Of a DNA stretch of 64,000 bases, positions 55,001-64,000 are shown piece by piece. The DNA is taken from contig CANTUV010000024.1 of NCBI GenBank assembly GCA_947685225.1, forward strand, positions 15,766,001-15,830,000, written 5' to 3'. Both the position numbers and the translations under genes were made by a program. The notes under the pieces are model-generated. The model made no database searches. It was given only the letters and a program-made list of their open reading frames with translations, and was not told the origin of the DNA. Every line of letters starts with the position of its first letter. Position 1 is the stretch's first letter. Source of the DNA: Garcia nutans (lineage: Eukaryota; Streptophyta; Magnoliopsida; Malpighiales; Euphorbiaceae).

Positions 55001-56092
55001 ATGTGAGTGCATATCAGGTACATGCACAGCATCTTTCAGCACTAATCTCATTCTATTCCCTGTCTCCAAGCAAACATCTCCCTTGCCAACAACTTTTAGC
55101 AATTTTCCGTCTGCAATTTTCACCACGCCTATATTGCCTGATGTGTAAGATGAGAAATTTTCTCTCCGAGATGTTGCATGCAGGGTAGCACCAGTATCAA
55201 TTATCCAACTGGTCTCCTGAGTTGCGAAATTGATAGTGTCTTCAGTGAAGATTTGGAATTCTGCAACAACATTAGCTTCATTGTCACTGCTTTCTTCCTT
55301 CTTCGCTTTGCCTTTATTCTTTTCCTGGTCACTTTTGAGCTTCCGACAATATCTTTTGATGTGCCCCTTTCTTCCACAATGGTGACACGTAACATTGGCA
55401 TATTTGTTTGATTTTTCTCTGCTCTTATCTCTTGTATTAGAACTTCTAGATTGACTTCTCCCTTTATGCTGATTATTTCCTTTAGCATCTGCTACAAGGA
55501 TATCTGACGAGGACGATGATGATTTTTGTGTTCTGCGTCTCATCTCCTCATTTAAAACAGCATTTTTAACAAGTTCCCAGCTAACTCCACTTTGTGTTGT
55601 AGAGTTTGTAATTGAAACCTTCAAAGTCTCCCACGACTCTGGCAGGGTAGCGAGCAGCATAAGGCCAAGGATTTGATCTTCAAACTTTATGCCCATACTT
55701 GATAATTGTTGAATGATCGCCTGCATTTCACTTAAGTGATCTGCCACTGGAGTACCTTCCCGGTATTTGAAATTCATCAACTTTGTCAAGTAAAACAATT
55801 GATTGTTGCCGGTCTTTGAGGCATATAATTGCTCAAGTTTATTCCACAGTGTCCGAGCGTGAGTTTCATCACAAATGTGATTGTACACATTATCATCGAC
55901 AAATTGTCGAATATAACCGCAAACTTGCTCGTGCTCGAATGCCCAGTCTTCATCAGTCTTGTCTTTAGGTTTGCTGGTTCTAAACACTGGCTCGTGCATT
56001 TTTGTTATCATAAGGAGATCTCTCATTTTGTTTTTCCATATATGGTAATTTTCGCCATTCAGACTGATCATCTTGCTCGTTTTGACCTCCAT
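52082..56092 (-). pseudogene. gag-pol polyprotein of TNT1/Tork-type copia element, three nonsense codons
   Basis: One frame of 1336 codons from ATG at 56092 to TGA at 52082, the usual length for this group. Gag (UBN2-type) covers codons about 30-200. Zinc knuckle C-X2-C-X4-H-X4-C is at 236-249 and protease DTGA at 299-302. GAG-pre-integrase zinc motif ('HKRLGHMS', 'CPDC') follows, then the integrase core with acidic residues at about 490, 552 and 587. RT covers about 840-1080 with YVDD at 1010-1013. RNase H covers about 1180-1320 with 'STEAEF', 'YCDSQS' and 'KHIDVRYH'. Stops are at codons 370 (54985-54983), 468 (54691-54689) and 695 (54010-54008), each one base from a sense codon. All catalytic motifs are otherwise present. 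Expression would be blocked by the first stop shortly after protease. The minus-strand frame at 55201-55488 and plus-strand frames here are shadows. Confidence 0.95.
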
Positions 56093-56114
56093 TACTTATT
56101 CACGATAAATTACT

Positions 56115-56300
56115 CAACAGTAATCGTATGAGTGAATAGTAGCCGTATATGTGAATAGTAACTATACGTATCAACAATATCCGTATACTTGAATAGTAGT
56201 TGTTTAGTATATGTGAACAGTAACTATATAGTACTATAGTATCTTCAAATAGTAACTTCAAAATAGTGCCGTCAACTTTGAGGTTACTATTATACTATTC
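56115..56300 (-). repeat. Repeat-bearing leader of copia element
   Basis: Between PBS and gag, about six degenerate copies of a minus-strand motif (C/G)TTACTATTCA(C)ATATACGG occur at 12-40-base spacing, with GTATAC/ATACGTAT dyads between them. This is an untranslated leader; its function is unknown. Confidence 0.65.
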
Positions 56301-56541
56301 ACATAAATATTAATTCTGCAACGTTTTTCCGAACGGACTGCTCCACTGGACTCCTCGTAATTTTCTCGTCGTCGTGATATATTTATTTTTAAAATATATT
56401 TACGGATCCGGTACCGATATCTGACCGGCTGGACCTTTTAGAGTAGAATAATCTCTAAGAAAATTTCTGATGTGGAAGATCGGACTTAGCCGCAACCACA
56501 GAGCATACTTTATAAACAAAGAAATTATTCCAACAACAAAA

Positions 56542-56553
56542 GCTCTGATATCA
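56542..56553 (-). other. Primer binding site of copia element
   Basis: The minus strand reads TGATATCAGAGC, the initiator-Met site with one G to A change, three bases after the 5' LTR. Confidence 0.85.
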
Positions 56554-56556
56554 CTT

Positions 56557-57151
56557 TGTTGAGATTTTGCAATAATCACGAGAATAATTACGGCAGCAGA
56601 ATAATAAAAATGAGACACAAGAATTTACGTGGTTCACCTTTAACTTTTTAAGGCTACCTACACGGGCCAAACTCCGAAATAATTCTTCCACTATAAAAAT
56701 AGTAGGCTTACAAGAGACTAATACAAAAAAATAGTGGCACTTGGTGTTTACTAAACACTCCCCAAAATAATAATCCTCACTATTTTCTCTCTACCCAAAT
56801 TTTAGAAGTCCCTCTTCTAAAATTATAATCCTCACAAACTAAAATTAATTAGTTGTGGCTAAAACTTATTCACAGATTATAATCTATAAACTCTCTCAAA
56901 TCTCTGCCCTCTCATTTTTTAAAAGAACCAAATCTCTCCTATATTTATAGGAGAGTTAACGCCTAATAATACAACCTAAGCAACAAAAAATTCCTGCGCC
57001 TTACCTAATCTTGCGGCGCCATCACAAAAATCAATTTTTCTTTCTCTTTTACCATTTTCTTTTTGCTTTCCAATTTACAGCTACTTCCTCTTTTATTATT
57101 ATTATTTCTAAAATAATATGTGGGTCCCACTTGAAATGGACACCACTAACA
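56557..57151 (-). repeat. 5' LTR of copia element
   Basis: 595 bp, about 97% identical by eye to 51469-52063. TATA region at 56934-56955. Confidence 0.95.
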
Positions 57152-57156
57152 TTCCG
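57152..57156. repeat. Target site duplication TTCCG, right copy
   Basis: Pairs with TTCCA at 51464-51468. Confidence 0.85.
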
Positions 57157-58381
57157 ATCATCAATTTCTTCCATTTAATAATTGGATTTTTTTTTCTTTT
57201 TTTTTTTTTTGCTTGTCGGATTTCATGTTTGCCTATATAAAAAGATAAGTATTAAATTATATTTGACCACCTTTTCTTTAAAAAAAATAAGTTTAAAATA
57301 AAATTCAACTTACTTTAATATAAATTATTTATTTAATTTACTTGAAAGAAATTACCACATAAAATACAAATGATCAATTAATAAAATTATATGTACAAAC
57401 ATATAAAATATTATGCAAATAATAATAGCACATTATGTAACACTAAATATATAAAATATTATTAAATATATTTTTAAAAAATATGTTTATAAATTATTAA
57501 GGACTAATCATATTAAACACAATAAATAAATAATTTAATTTATTGATCATATTAGAAACAGTAAGAAATAATTTAATTTGTTGATCATGCGTAGCAAATG
57601 CTAAAGATAAAATGGTAAAGGCTAATGCTTATGGTGGAGATAGATTTAATGAGAAGGTTGCATATATAAACAAAACTAATAAATTTATTATATATATGTA
57701 ATTTTGTAATGTCACTTAAATTAAAATATTGTTTCTTGGAAATTATAAATTTTCTAAATTATAATTTCAGAATTTGGCAATAAACATAAAAATAAGGTGA
57801 ATTTTTAAATCATATTATATATTTTTAGATGTAAATATTTAAATTTGTACAATTATGGTATTTTTGAAATTCACATTCCTAAATTTAGTATTATTGTTTG
57901 AGAATACATAAGTTACAATTACTCAGTCTTATTTAATGCAAAGAAGTTACAAAATTAAAATAATCATTAACATTTTATAATCATCAACACAATTACATTA
58001 TAATTCAGTTGTAGTTTTAATTTTCAAATGACAAATATACAAATATCTGTTTTTATTTTTATAACATGTTATTATGTTGTAACTCAAAATTAGCTAAAAT
58101 ATTAATTTAAATTATTTAAATAATATTGAATCGATTTATATAAATCATTTTCATTTCTCTGTATGTTTTGGTGTACTTTTTTCCTCCTTATTGCATTTTA
58201 GCTTAATTTAAAATTTTAAAATTAATCGATTATCCGACTAAATCATTTTATTTCTCACCTTTTTCGTAATGCGGCAAAAAGGTTCTTGTTACAAAACTAT
58301 TTCATATTTTCATAAGTGGGTTGAAATAAAAATATTTACCTTTCACGTAATGCATACTATAGAGTTAATACATTAATAGAG

Positions 58382-58382
<1 letters not shown>
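57157..58382. other. AT-rich non-coding DNA
   Basis: No supported gene or mobile element. Homopolymer runs, for example (T)n near 57187-57211. Confidence 0.5.
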
Positions 58383-58433
<51 letters not shown>

Positions 58434-58459
58434 TTCTTCTTCTTCTTCTTCTTCTTCTT

Positions 58460-58490
<31 letters not shown>

Positions 58491-58496
58491 TTATTA
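58383..58496. repeat. Compound (ATT)n-(CTT)n microsatellite
   Basis: About 16 copies of ATT (58383-58432) run directly into about 19 copies of CTT (58433-58488) and back to ATT, 114 bp in all. Confidence 0.95.
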
Positions 58497-61400
58497 TAGA
58501 TTTTTAATGGGAAGCATTAGTATTTCTAATGATAATGTCATCTAAATTATATATTTATATCCAAAAATTTTATAACACATAAAATTTTTGAATTTTCATT
58601 AAAAATATATAGTCTTAATACAAAAAAAATATTATCTTCTACATTCGAATAAAAAAAATCTACATTTTAATATAAATAGAACTAAAAATTATTATTTTTA
58701 TTGTAATTAAAAAATTACATATATTCATAAAGTTATCGCTCTTTTCATATTCATATTCAGTTAAAAAATACAATATTTCACATAAATAATAATAATAATA
58801 ATAAATAATTTTATATAATAATAATATAAATAATAGTAGTAGTAGTAGAATATTAAGTTAGAAGTTTTGTGGATTGCATTATGGTGAGAAAAGTGGAAAT
58901 AGAAGATTTTTTGATCCATAATAACCCAATAATAGATCTTAATAATTGAATTAAATTGAACACCCGATATTTTAATTTTTAATTTTTTATATAGAAGACA
59001 TTTTAATTTTTAATGTTTAAAGTATTTTAATATATACAAATTAGAAATATGATCTTTATTATTATTAAATTATAATTTTTTTCTATTCATAATTTTGAAT
59101 ATATTTTTAAAATTTGGATCAATAAAAAATATTATATTTATTAATATATTAAATTTAATTAAAATCTGCATAAATATAACTTTTTTCGTAAATTAATTAT
59201 AGAAAAGCTTAATTTTTTAAAACGCTACTAGATATAGTGATGAAAAATTAATAAGCAATTTTTTAATTTAATTTTATATTATTTTTATTGTTGTTGATGT
59301 TTTATAATTTCTATAATACACTGAAATACATTTATCAAAACATCTATTATAAAAAATAGTTTAATATTTTTTATCTTCTTCCTCTCTCCCTTTGTCATAC
59401 AAGGTAGGATTATTATTAGATGAATTGATTAGAAGTAAAATTTGAAGATAAGGAGATTCATTTATATTTTAGATTAATTTATTTTTATATTTGAAAAGGG
59501 AAAATACGGTATTGGGAATAGAAGAAAATAATTTAGGAGAGAGAGAAATTGATATTTTAAATTTTTTATCTTAAAACTTTAAAACTTAAAATTTTAATTA
59601 AGGTTATTTTAGTCCTTTTATATTACAACCTTTTTAATTTTGTATATTTTGTACATTTTATTTTGTATATTTAACAGTGTCCTTCTATTATATGCTGATT
59701 GAGAACTAAGATTAATGTAATTAAAACTCATTAAATTTTATTTATTCCATACCTTGTTCAATAGAAAATTTTCAATAATAAAAAATTAAATGCAATATGG
59801 ATGGACATTAGATCTCCACCAACCGTTTACTTTGAAATTTAGGCGAAATACACATTTTATTTCTCGTCACAAGAGAAATAATGTGTAAATATAAAATGCG
59901 GATTGTATCCTAAACCTCTAATTTTGTTATGTTTGTTGTACATATAATATGCAAACGACTATATATCACATTTCATGGAATTTTTTCACTTAATTTTCAA
60001 TATGTTATATAAATTTCATCTGCACCACACAAGTTATATGACTTTATATTTAATTTTAAAAAAGAAAAGGTCATTATAACATTTATCATTTATGATAATA
60101 AAAAGAGAGGTCATCATAGCACTTTCTTATAAATCTTTATTGGAGATCTTTCATGACTGTCCCAAAACTATTTAGTTTATGGATTTATATATAGCATGAG
60201 ATGTACGATTGGCCATCCCTAACAAAAGTTTATTCTGAATAAATTTTTTTGAGTAATATTCTGAATATTTCTTTGCTTATTCTGAAAATGAGATTTATAT
60301 TTCCAGGATTACAGTGTTGTACATTTAAAATCAGCGATCACCCTAAAAAAAACACTAAGCATCATGACTGAAATTTGCCTCATACTTTTTTCATACCCAT
60401 AAATATAGTTTAATGGTGATGGATTATTCAACCAAGCAATATAATGATATTCTTATCTCATTCTTCAATATTAAAGAAAGACATTGTGGTTTTGTCGGGG
60501 AAAAAAAAACTTTAGACTTTAGTTCTTAGACCACTTAATGTTTATAACACTGAACAAAAATAAAAATAAAAGTAATAAATACGTTTTTGAAAATCAAGTA
60601 GAATTGCTTAGTCGAAATGTCTATTTAAGAATTGGACGATATGTTAATTTTTAAAACTTTTGTAATATTTTATTTGGACAAAAAATGAACCAAGTCAAAT
60701 CGAATTTCATCATCTTTTGCAAAGTTTTAAATGATCTAATCAAATTTATATTTTCTTAGTAAATCAAATTATGTTTGTTGAAAAATTTTCATAATATTTA
60801 AATTTTAATAACTAATGTGCAATATTTACGCATAGAATATTTTCAATTATATGTAATGAAGCAATTCAAAATTATTATTTTTATTTTGTTATTTAAAAAA
60901 TAATTTTAAATAAGTATATTTACACATAGAATTATAAAGATGTATATATTTAAGGGGAAATTAGAAAAAATATAATGTAGTCTTGTGCATTTGTAAACAG
61001 GGATTTTTGAATTTTTTTTAATCAAGATTTATAATTTATTGCGTCAGTATATGGAAGATTTAGTGTTTAACTTCGCCAATATTATATTAATGTGATATTA
61101 TTGTACTTATAAAAAAAATTATTTTTATTATAAAAATGAGGCACATTTATTAAAAATCAAAATTTAAAATTTAAAATAAAATTTTAAAAGAAATAAATGA
61201 ATAAAAACGAAATCAAGAATAAGGAAAATAATAAAAAATTGAGTGAATTAAGGATTTGGAGTACTTCTAGACTTCTAGTTCTATTTAAAAATACGCATTA
61301 TCAAAACAATAAAGATAAACTTTTCCCTATAGTTAAATTATAAGAGTTCTTTAGCACGTCTGTAAAGAGATAAACTCATGAGAAAGACTAATTTATTTCC

Positions 61401-61820
61401 AGCAATATGTTTATTTGATTTCCAAAAGGCTAAATGTTTGAAAAATAATTTTAGTTTGCACTAATAAGGACGTAATTCTACCTGCCTATGCTTGATTATG
61501 AGTTTTTATTTAATTGGATTTATGAAATAAATCTAATCAATAATCGAAATCACTGATTTAATTTTTAAAAAATTTATAATAAAACTAAAAGATATTTGAG
61601 AACTATAATATGATCAAAATTATTTGAAAAAAAAAAACAAGGATGTTCGTATGAATAGATTCAATCAATAAAACAATCCATTAATGAATTTAATAATTGG
61701 ACTAATTTCAAAATTATCAATAATAGAATTAATAAATATAAACTAATTTATAAAATTTTTAATTTAATGTCATTTGCAAAATTATAAAGACTTAACTTCA
61801 AACTCTAAATTAATTTAGAC
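58497..61820. other. AT-rich non-coding DNA
   Basis: No open frame of note and no LTR, TIR or RNA gene recognised. Contains (AAT)n at about 58785-58805 and (AGT)n at 58835-58848. It may be low-copy intergenic DNA since no element signature is visible. Confidence 0.45.
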
Positions 61821-62340
61821 AAATTATATAAAAGGCAAAAATTATGTATATAAAAGGGAACGGTATTGGCAGTGGGGAAGGGAAAAAAAGAAGAAGAAAG
61901 AATGATTGCTCGAGGAGAAAGGGATTAAAAAGGAAAAAAAAAAAACCAATAACCCAACTAAAAGAAGGATAAACACAAATACTGTAAGAGAATAAGGGAA
62001 AATGAAGCACGCTAGACGGCAGGGACAGAAAAAGAGCACGTCCCCGACAATCCCACACTCTACGGGTTTTTACTTGTCTCCTTGAAAAAAGTGTAATATT
62101 GATAAGAAGAGAAAGCAAACAAACCCAACCAATCCAATTCAGTCCAGTTAGTCCCCCCTACTCTCACACATTCAATTTCAAACCCAAAACTCTTTCTTTT
62201 GTCCCTTCTTTTTCCTTTTTGTCAGTCTTCTTTTTGCACGCCTCAATTTCTTTCTTTCTTATAGGCTGTGATGCAATTCTGATGTGGATGGTAAGGTGGA
62301 CATTTGGTCAAATTAATTATTATTTATAATTCTTATTTGG
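61821..62340 (+). promoter_or_regulatory. Possible host promoter/5' leader region (weak)
   Basis: Two TATA-like sites, TATATAAAAGG (61826-61836) and GTATATAAAAGGG (about 61846-61858), precede less AT-rich sequence and a long CT-rich tract (62150-62265). A splice-acceptor-like TTTCTTTCTTATAG ends at about 62264 and a donor-like ATG/GTAAGG lies near 62291. No convincing reading frame follows, so this is only a hint of a gene start; frames seen here are otherwise meaningless. Confidence 0.2.
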
Positions 62341-63060
62341 ATGATTAGCACCTAATTAAAAATTTACTCATTTTTTAACTTCTACTTCGACTCAAACTAT
62401 TAATCCACTTAATTTACAGTGTTTTGATGAATAAGAAATAACTATCGATAAGTTAAAATTATAATTACAATCCTACAAATTTATATTTTTAGTTTTAATT
62501 ATCAGTGTTACAATTTATATATATAATCAAGAAATAATATTAATTCATGAAAATTTTAAACTAAATATTCATAAACAATCGGTTCAATAAGTTAAAATTT
62601 GAAATTAGATATATATATATATATATAAAAGCCTATTTGAAACCAATACATATTAAAATGTTGTATTAGATATTTAAAATTTAACTTTAATGTTATTTTT
62701 CTCTCCTCAACCAAAGTAATTAATTATTTTTCATTTCCTGTATAGACTTCTTCCATTTCTCATTGTATTTTAGCTTTTCATTACATTTTCTTTTAAATTT
62801 TTTAATTATTAATATAATTTGGATTAAATAGTTTTGGCTCCCAAACAAAAAGTTTAGTTGCCTCTAATTTTTTTTAATATAATACTAATATTTTTTATGC
62901 ATAAAAAAATTAAATACTAAAAACATTCTAAAAAATTCAGCAAATTTAGCAATTAAATTAAAAAATTTTATATTAATAAAAACTAAATATTCACATTTAC
63001 TATTAAAATTATTTTAATTTATTATATTAATTATCTATAGCATGGAATTTTCTATATGAG
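62341..63060. other. AT-rich non-coding DNA
   Basis: No feature supported apart from a (TA)n run at about 62610-62628. Confidence 0.5.
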
Positions 63061-63255
63061 TGTAGGCTAAAGAGTTGAATAGGAATTGAAAGATTTTAAT
63101 CTTATTCCATTACTGTGATAAGTGCAGAATATATACACAAGAATACAACAATCAATGGGAGTCTATCTTTACACAGCTGTACAATTCAAATGAATAACTG
63201 AAAGAATTAGTTTCCTGTAGAATAGGAGTCAGTCTTTATCTTCTACGTTATTATG
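63061..63255 (-). repeat. Probable 3' LTR of RE-type copia element
   Basis: About 195 bp. It ends CTTTAGCCTACA; its start just after the purine tract reads CATAATAACG rather than TG, so the exact boundary or first base is uncertain. The flanking five bases are ATGAG (63056-63060), the expected TSD if the boundary is right. Confidence 0.6.
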
Positions 63256-64000
63256 CCCCCTCAAGTTAGGAGTTAATTCAATAACACCTAACTTGGATAA
63301 ATGTTGTTGAAAGAGAAGTTTAGGTTGGGCTTTTGTCAAGGTATCAGCTAACTGATCAGCTGAATGAATATGATGAACCTGAATAGTATTATTATGAACT
63401 TGATTCCTGACAAAATGAAAATCAACAGCAATATGTTTCATACGACTATGAAACACTGGATTCTTACACAGATATGTAACACCAACATTATCACAATGAA
63501 TTATTGGCACTTCTTTCAGCTTAATTTGAAGTTCTTTTAACAGATTCATGATCCAGTTTGCCTCAGCCACTGCGCTTGCCACAGCTCTATATTCAGCTTC
63601 AGTTGAAGAACGGGCAACCGTTCTTTGTTTTTTTGACGACCAGCTGATTGGAGATTGTCCCAAATAGGTGATATAACCAGAGGTAGAAGTACGATCTTGT
63701 TGATCACCAGCCCAGTCTGCATCAGCATAGACTTTTAAATTCAGAGAAGATGAGCGCTTCAAAAGAATTCCATAATTCACTGTATGTTTTAGATACCGAA
63801 GCACCCGTTTAACTGCTTGCCAGTGAGATGTTGTTGGAGAATGCATGAATTGAGACAATTTATTTACTGCAAAACTAATATCAGGGCGAGTAAATGAAAG
63901 ATATTGAAGTTTACCCACTGCCTCTCGATAGTGCTTGTCATCAGTGGCTGTGGTTCCATCATTCAAGTGTAAAGTAGTAGAACTAGACATAGGAGAGGTG
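63229..64000 (-). CDS. C-terminal RT tail and RNase H of RE-type copia polyprotein (partial)
   Basis: An open frame of 257 codons runs from the window edge to TAA at 63229 with no interruption. It starts within the RT connection ('YREAVGKLQYLSFTRPDISF', 'VKRVLRYLKHT'). It then gives the complete copia RNase H with its acidic residues: 'YADADWAGD', 'RSSTEAEYRAVA', 'HCDNVGV' and 'KHIAVDFHFVR', and ends 'DQLADTLTKAQP', 'LGVIELTPNLRG'. This is the standard C-terminus of RE1-like plant copia proteins. The Met at 63990 is internal, not the true start. Absence of stops suggests a recent copy, but only about a fifth of the protein is visible. The short frame at 63546-63728 is a shadow. Confidence 0.9.
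   Translation of the reverse strand, partial: TSPMSSSTTLHLNDGTTATDDKHYREAVGKLQYLSFTRPDISFAVNKLSQFMHSPTTSHWQAVKRVLRYLKHTVNYGILLKRSSSLNLKVYADADWAGDQQDRTSTSGYITYLGQSPISWSSKKQRTVARSSTEAEYRAVASAVAEANWIMNLLKELQIKLKEVPIIHCDNVGVTYLCKNPVFHSRMKHIAVDFHFVRNQVHNNTIQVHHIHSADQLADTLTKAQPKLLFQQHLSKLGVIELTPNLRGHNNVEDKD

Larger units (their letters stand above)
51469..57151 (-). mobile_element. Complete Ty1/copia element, TNT1/Tork type
   Basis: A 5683-bp element on the minus strand: 5' LTR (56557-57151), PBS (56542-56553), repeat-bearing leader, one gag-pol frame (56092-52082), polypurine tract, 3' LTR (51469-52063). Each LTR is 595 bp, starting TGTTAGTGG and ending CTCAACA; by eye they differ at about 19 positions (about 3%). 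TSD TTCCA/TTCCG. Only three nonsense codons and no frameshift separate it from an intact frame, so it is the youngest-looking complete element here. Confidence 0.95.
63061..64000 (-). mobile_element. 3' end of Ty1/copia element, RE type
   Basis: On the minus strand: end of pol (64000-63229), purine tract TTGAGGGGG (63256-63264) and a short 3' LTR of about 195 bp (63061-63255) ending AGCCTACA. The pol stop lies slightly inside the LTR. The rest of the element, including the 5' LTR, lies beyond the window. Confidence 0.8.

Noticed and set aside
54792..55411. Plus-strand frames inside the copia element
   Set aside because: Antisense shadows of gag-pol, which has clear domain motifs on the minus strand.
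61810..62118. Minus-strand frame with Phe-rich hydrophobic segments
   Set aside because: It reads across purine-rich simple sequence; the hydrophobicity comes from poly-T on the minus strand and no membrane protein family is recognisable.

Overview
The window is plant nuclear DNA, very probably from a eudicot. It is AT-rich, has no bacterial gene order, and is filled with LTR retrotransposons typical of flowering plants: Ty3/gypsy chromoviruses of the Tekay/Del type, an Ogre/Tat-like remnant, and Ty1/copia elements of the TNT1/Tork and RE types. I found no host protein gene, tRNA, rRNA or CRISPR array that I could support. Almost every long open frame is a broken piece of gag-pol; the only uninterrupted coding stretch is the end of a copia pol gene that runs off the right edge.

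Layout. 1-11640 (+): a compound chromovirus block ('family A') with LTR, gag fragment, LTR, gag fragment, LTR; its middle LTR is itself split by a solo LTR (4694-7679, TSD ATTTC). The block abuts, and appears to sit inside, the 5' LTR of a second chromovirus ('family B', 11641-20966, +), whose coding region is shattered although its LTRs are still about 98% identical over the part that can be compared. 20967-29411: remnants of an Ogre/Tat-like element with no coding capacity, holding a solo family A LTR (26152-28787, -, TSD TACTG). 29623-45309 (-): the centrepiece, a 15.7-kb LTR-INT-LTR-INT-LTR array of family A, flanked as one unit by a perfect 5-bp TSD (ATAAG). Both internal copies carry the same gag-protease deletion, the same frameshift and the same chromodomain stop. 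45310-51468: AT-rich non-coding DNA with diverged duplicated units, one Stowaway-like MITE with a paralogous empty site, and other small inverted-repeat elements. 51469-57151 (-): a complete TNT1/Tork-type copia element with 595-bp LTRs and a full-length frame broken by only three stop codons. 57152-63060: AT-rich DNA with a large compound microsatellite. 63061-64000 (-): the 3' end of an RE-type copia element.

The most interesting non-coding pattern is a pair of adjacent hairpins in the 3' half of every family A and family B LTR. The first stem (CTAAGC/GCTTAG) is nearly constant and shows a compensatory change in one LTR. The second stem has a wholly different sequence in the two families yet still pairs. 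I read this as a conserved RNA or DNA structure of unknown role. Other recurrent LTR structures are a long palindrome near the LTR start and fast-evolving GC-rich dyad modules.

All comparisons were made by eye; divergence values are counts or estimates from reading aligned stretches, not computed alignments.
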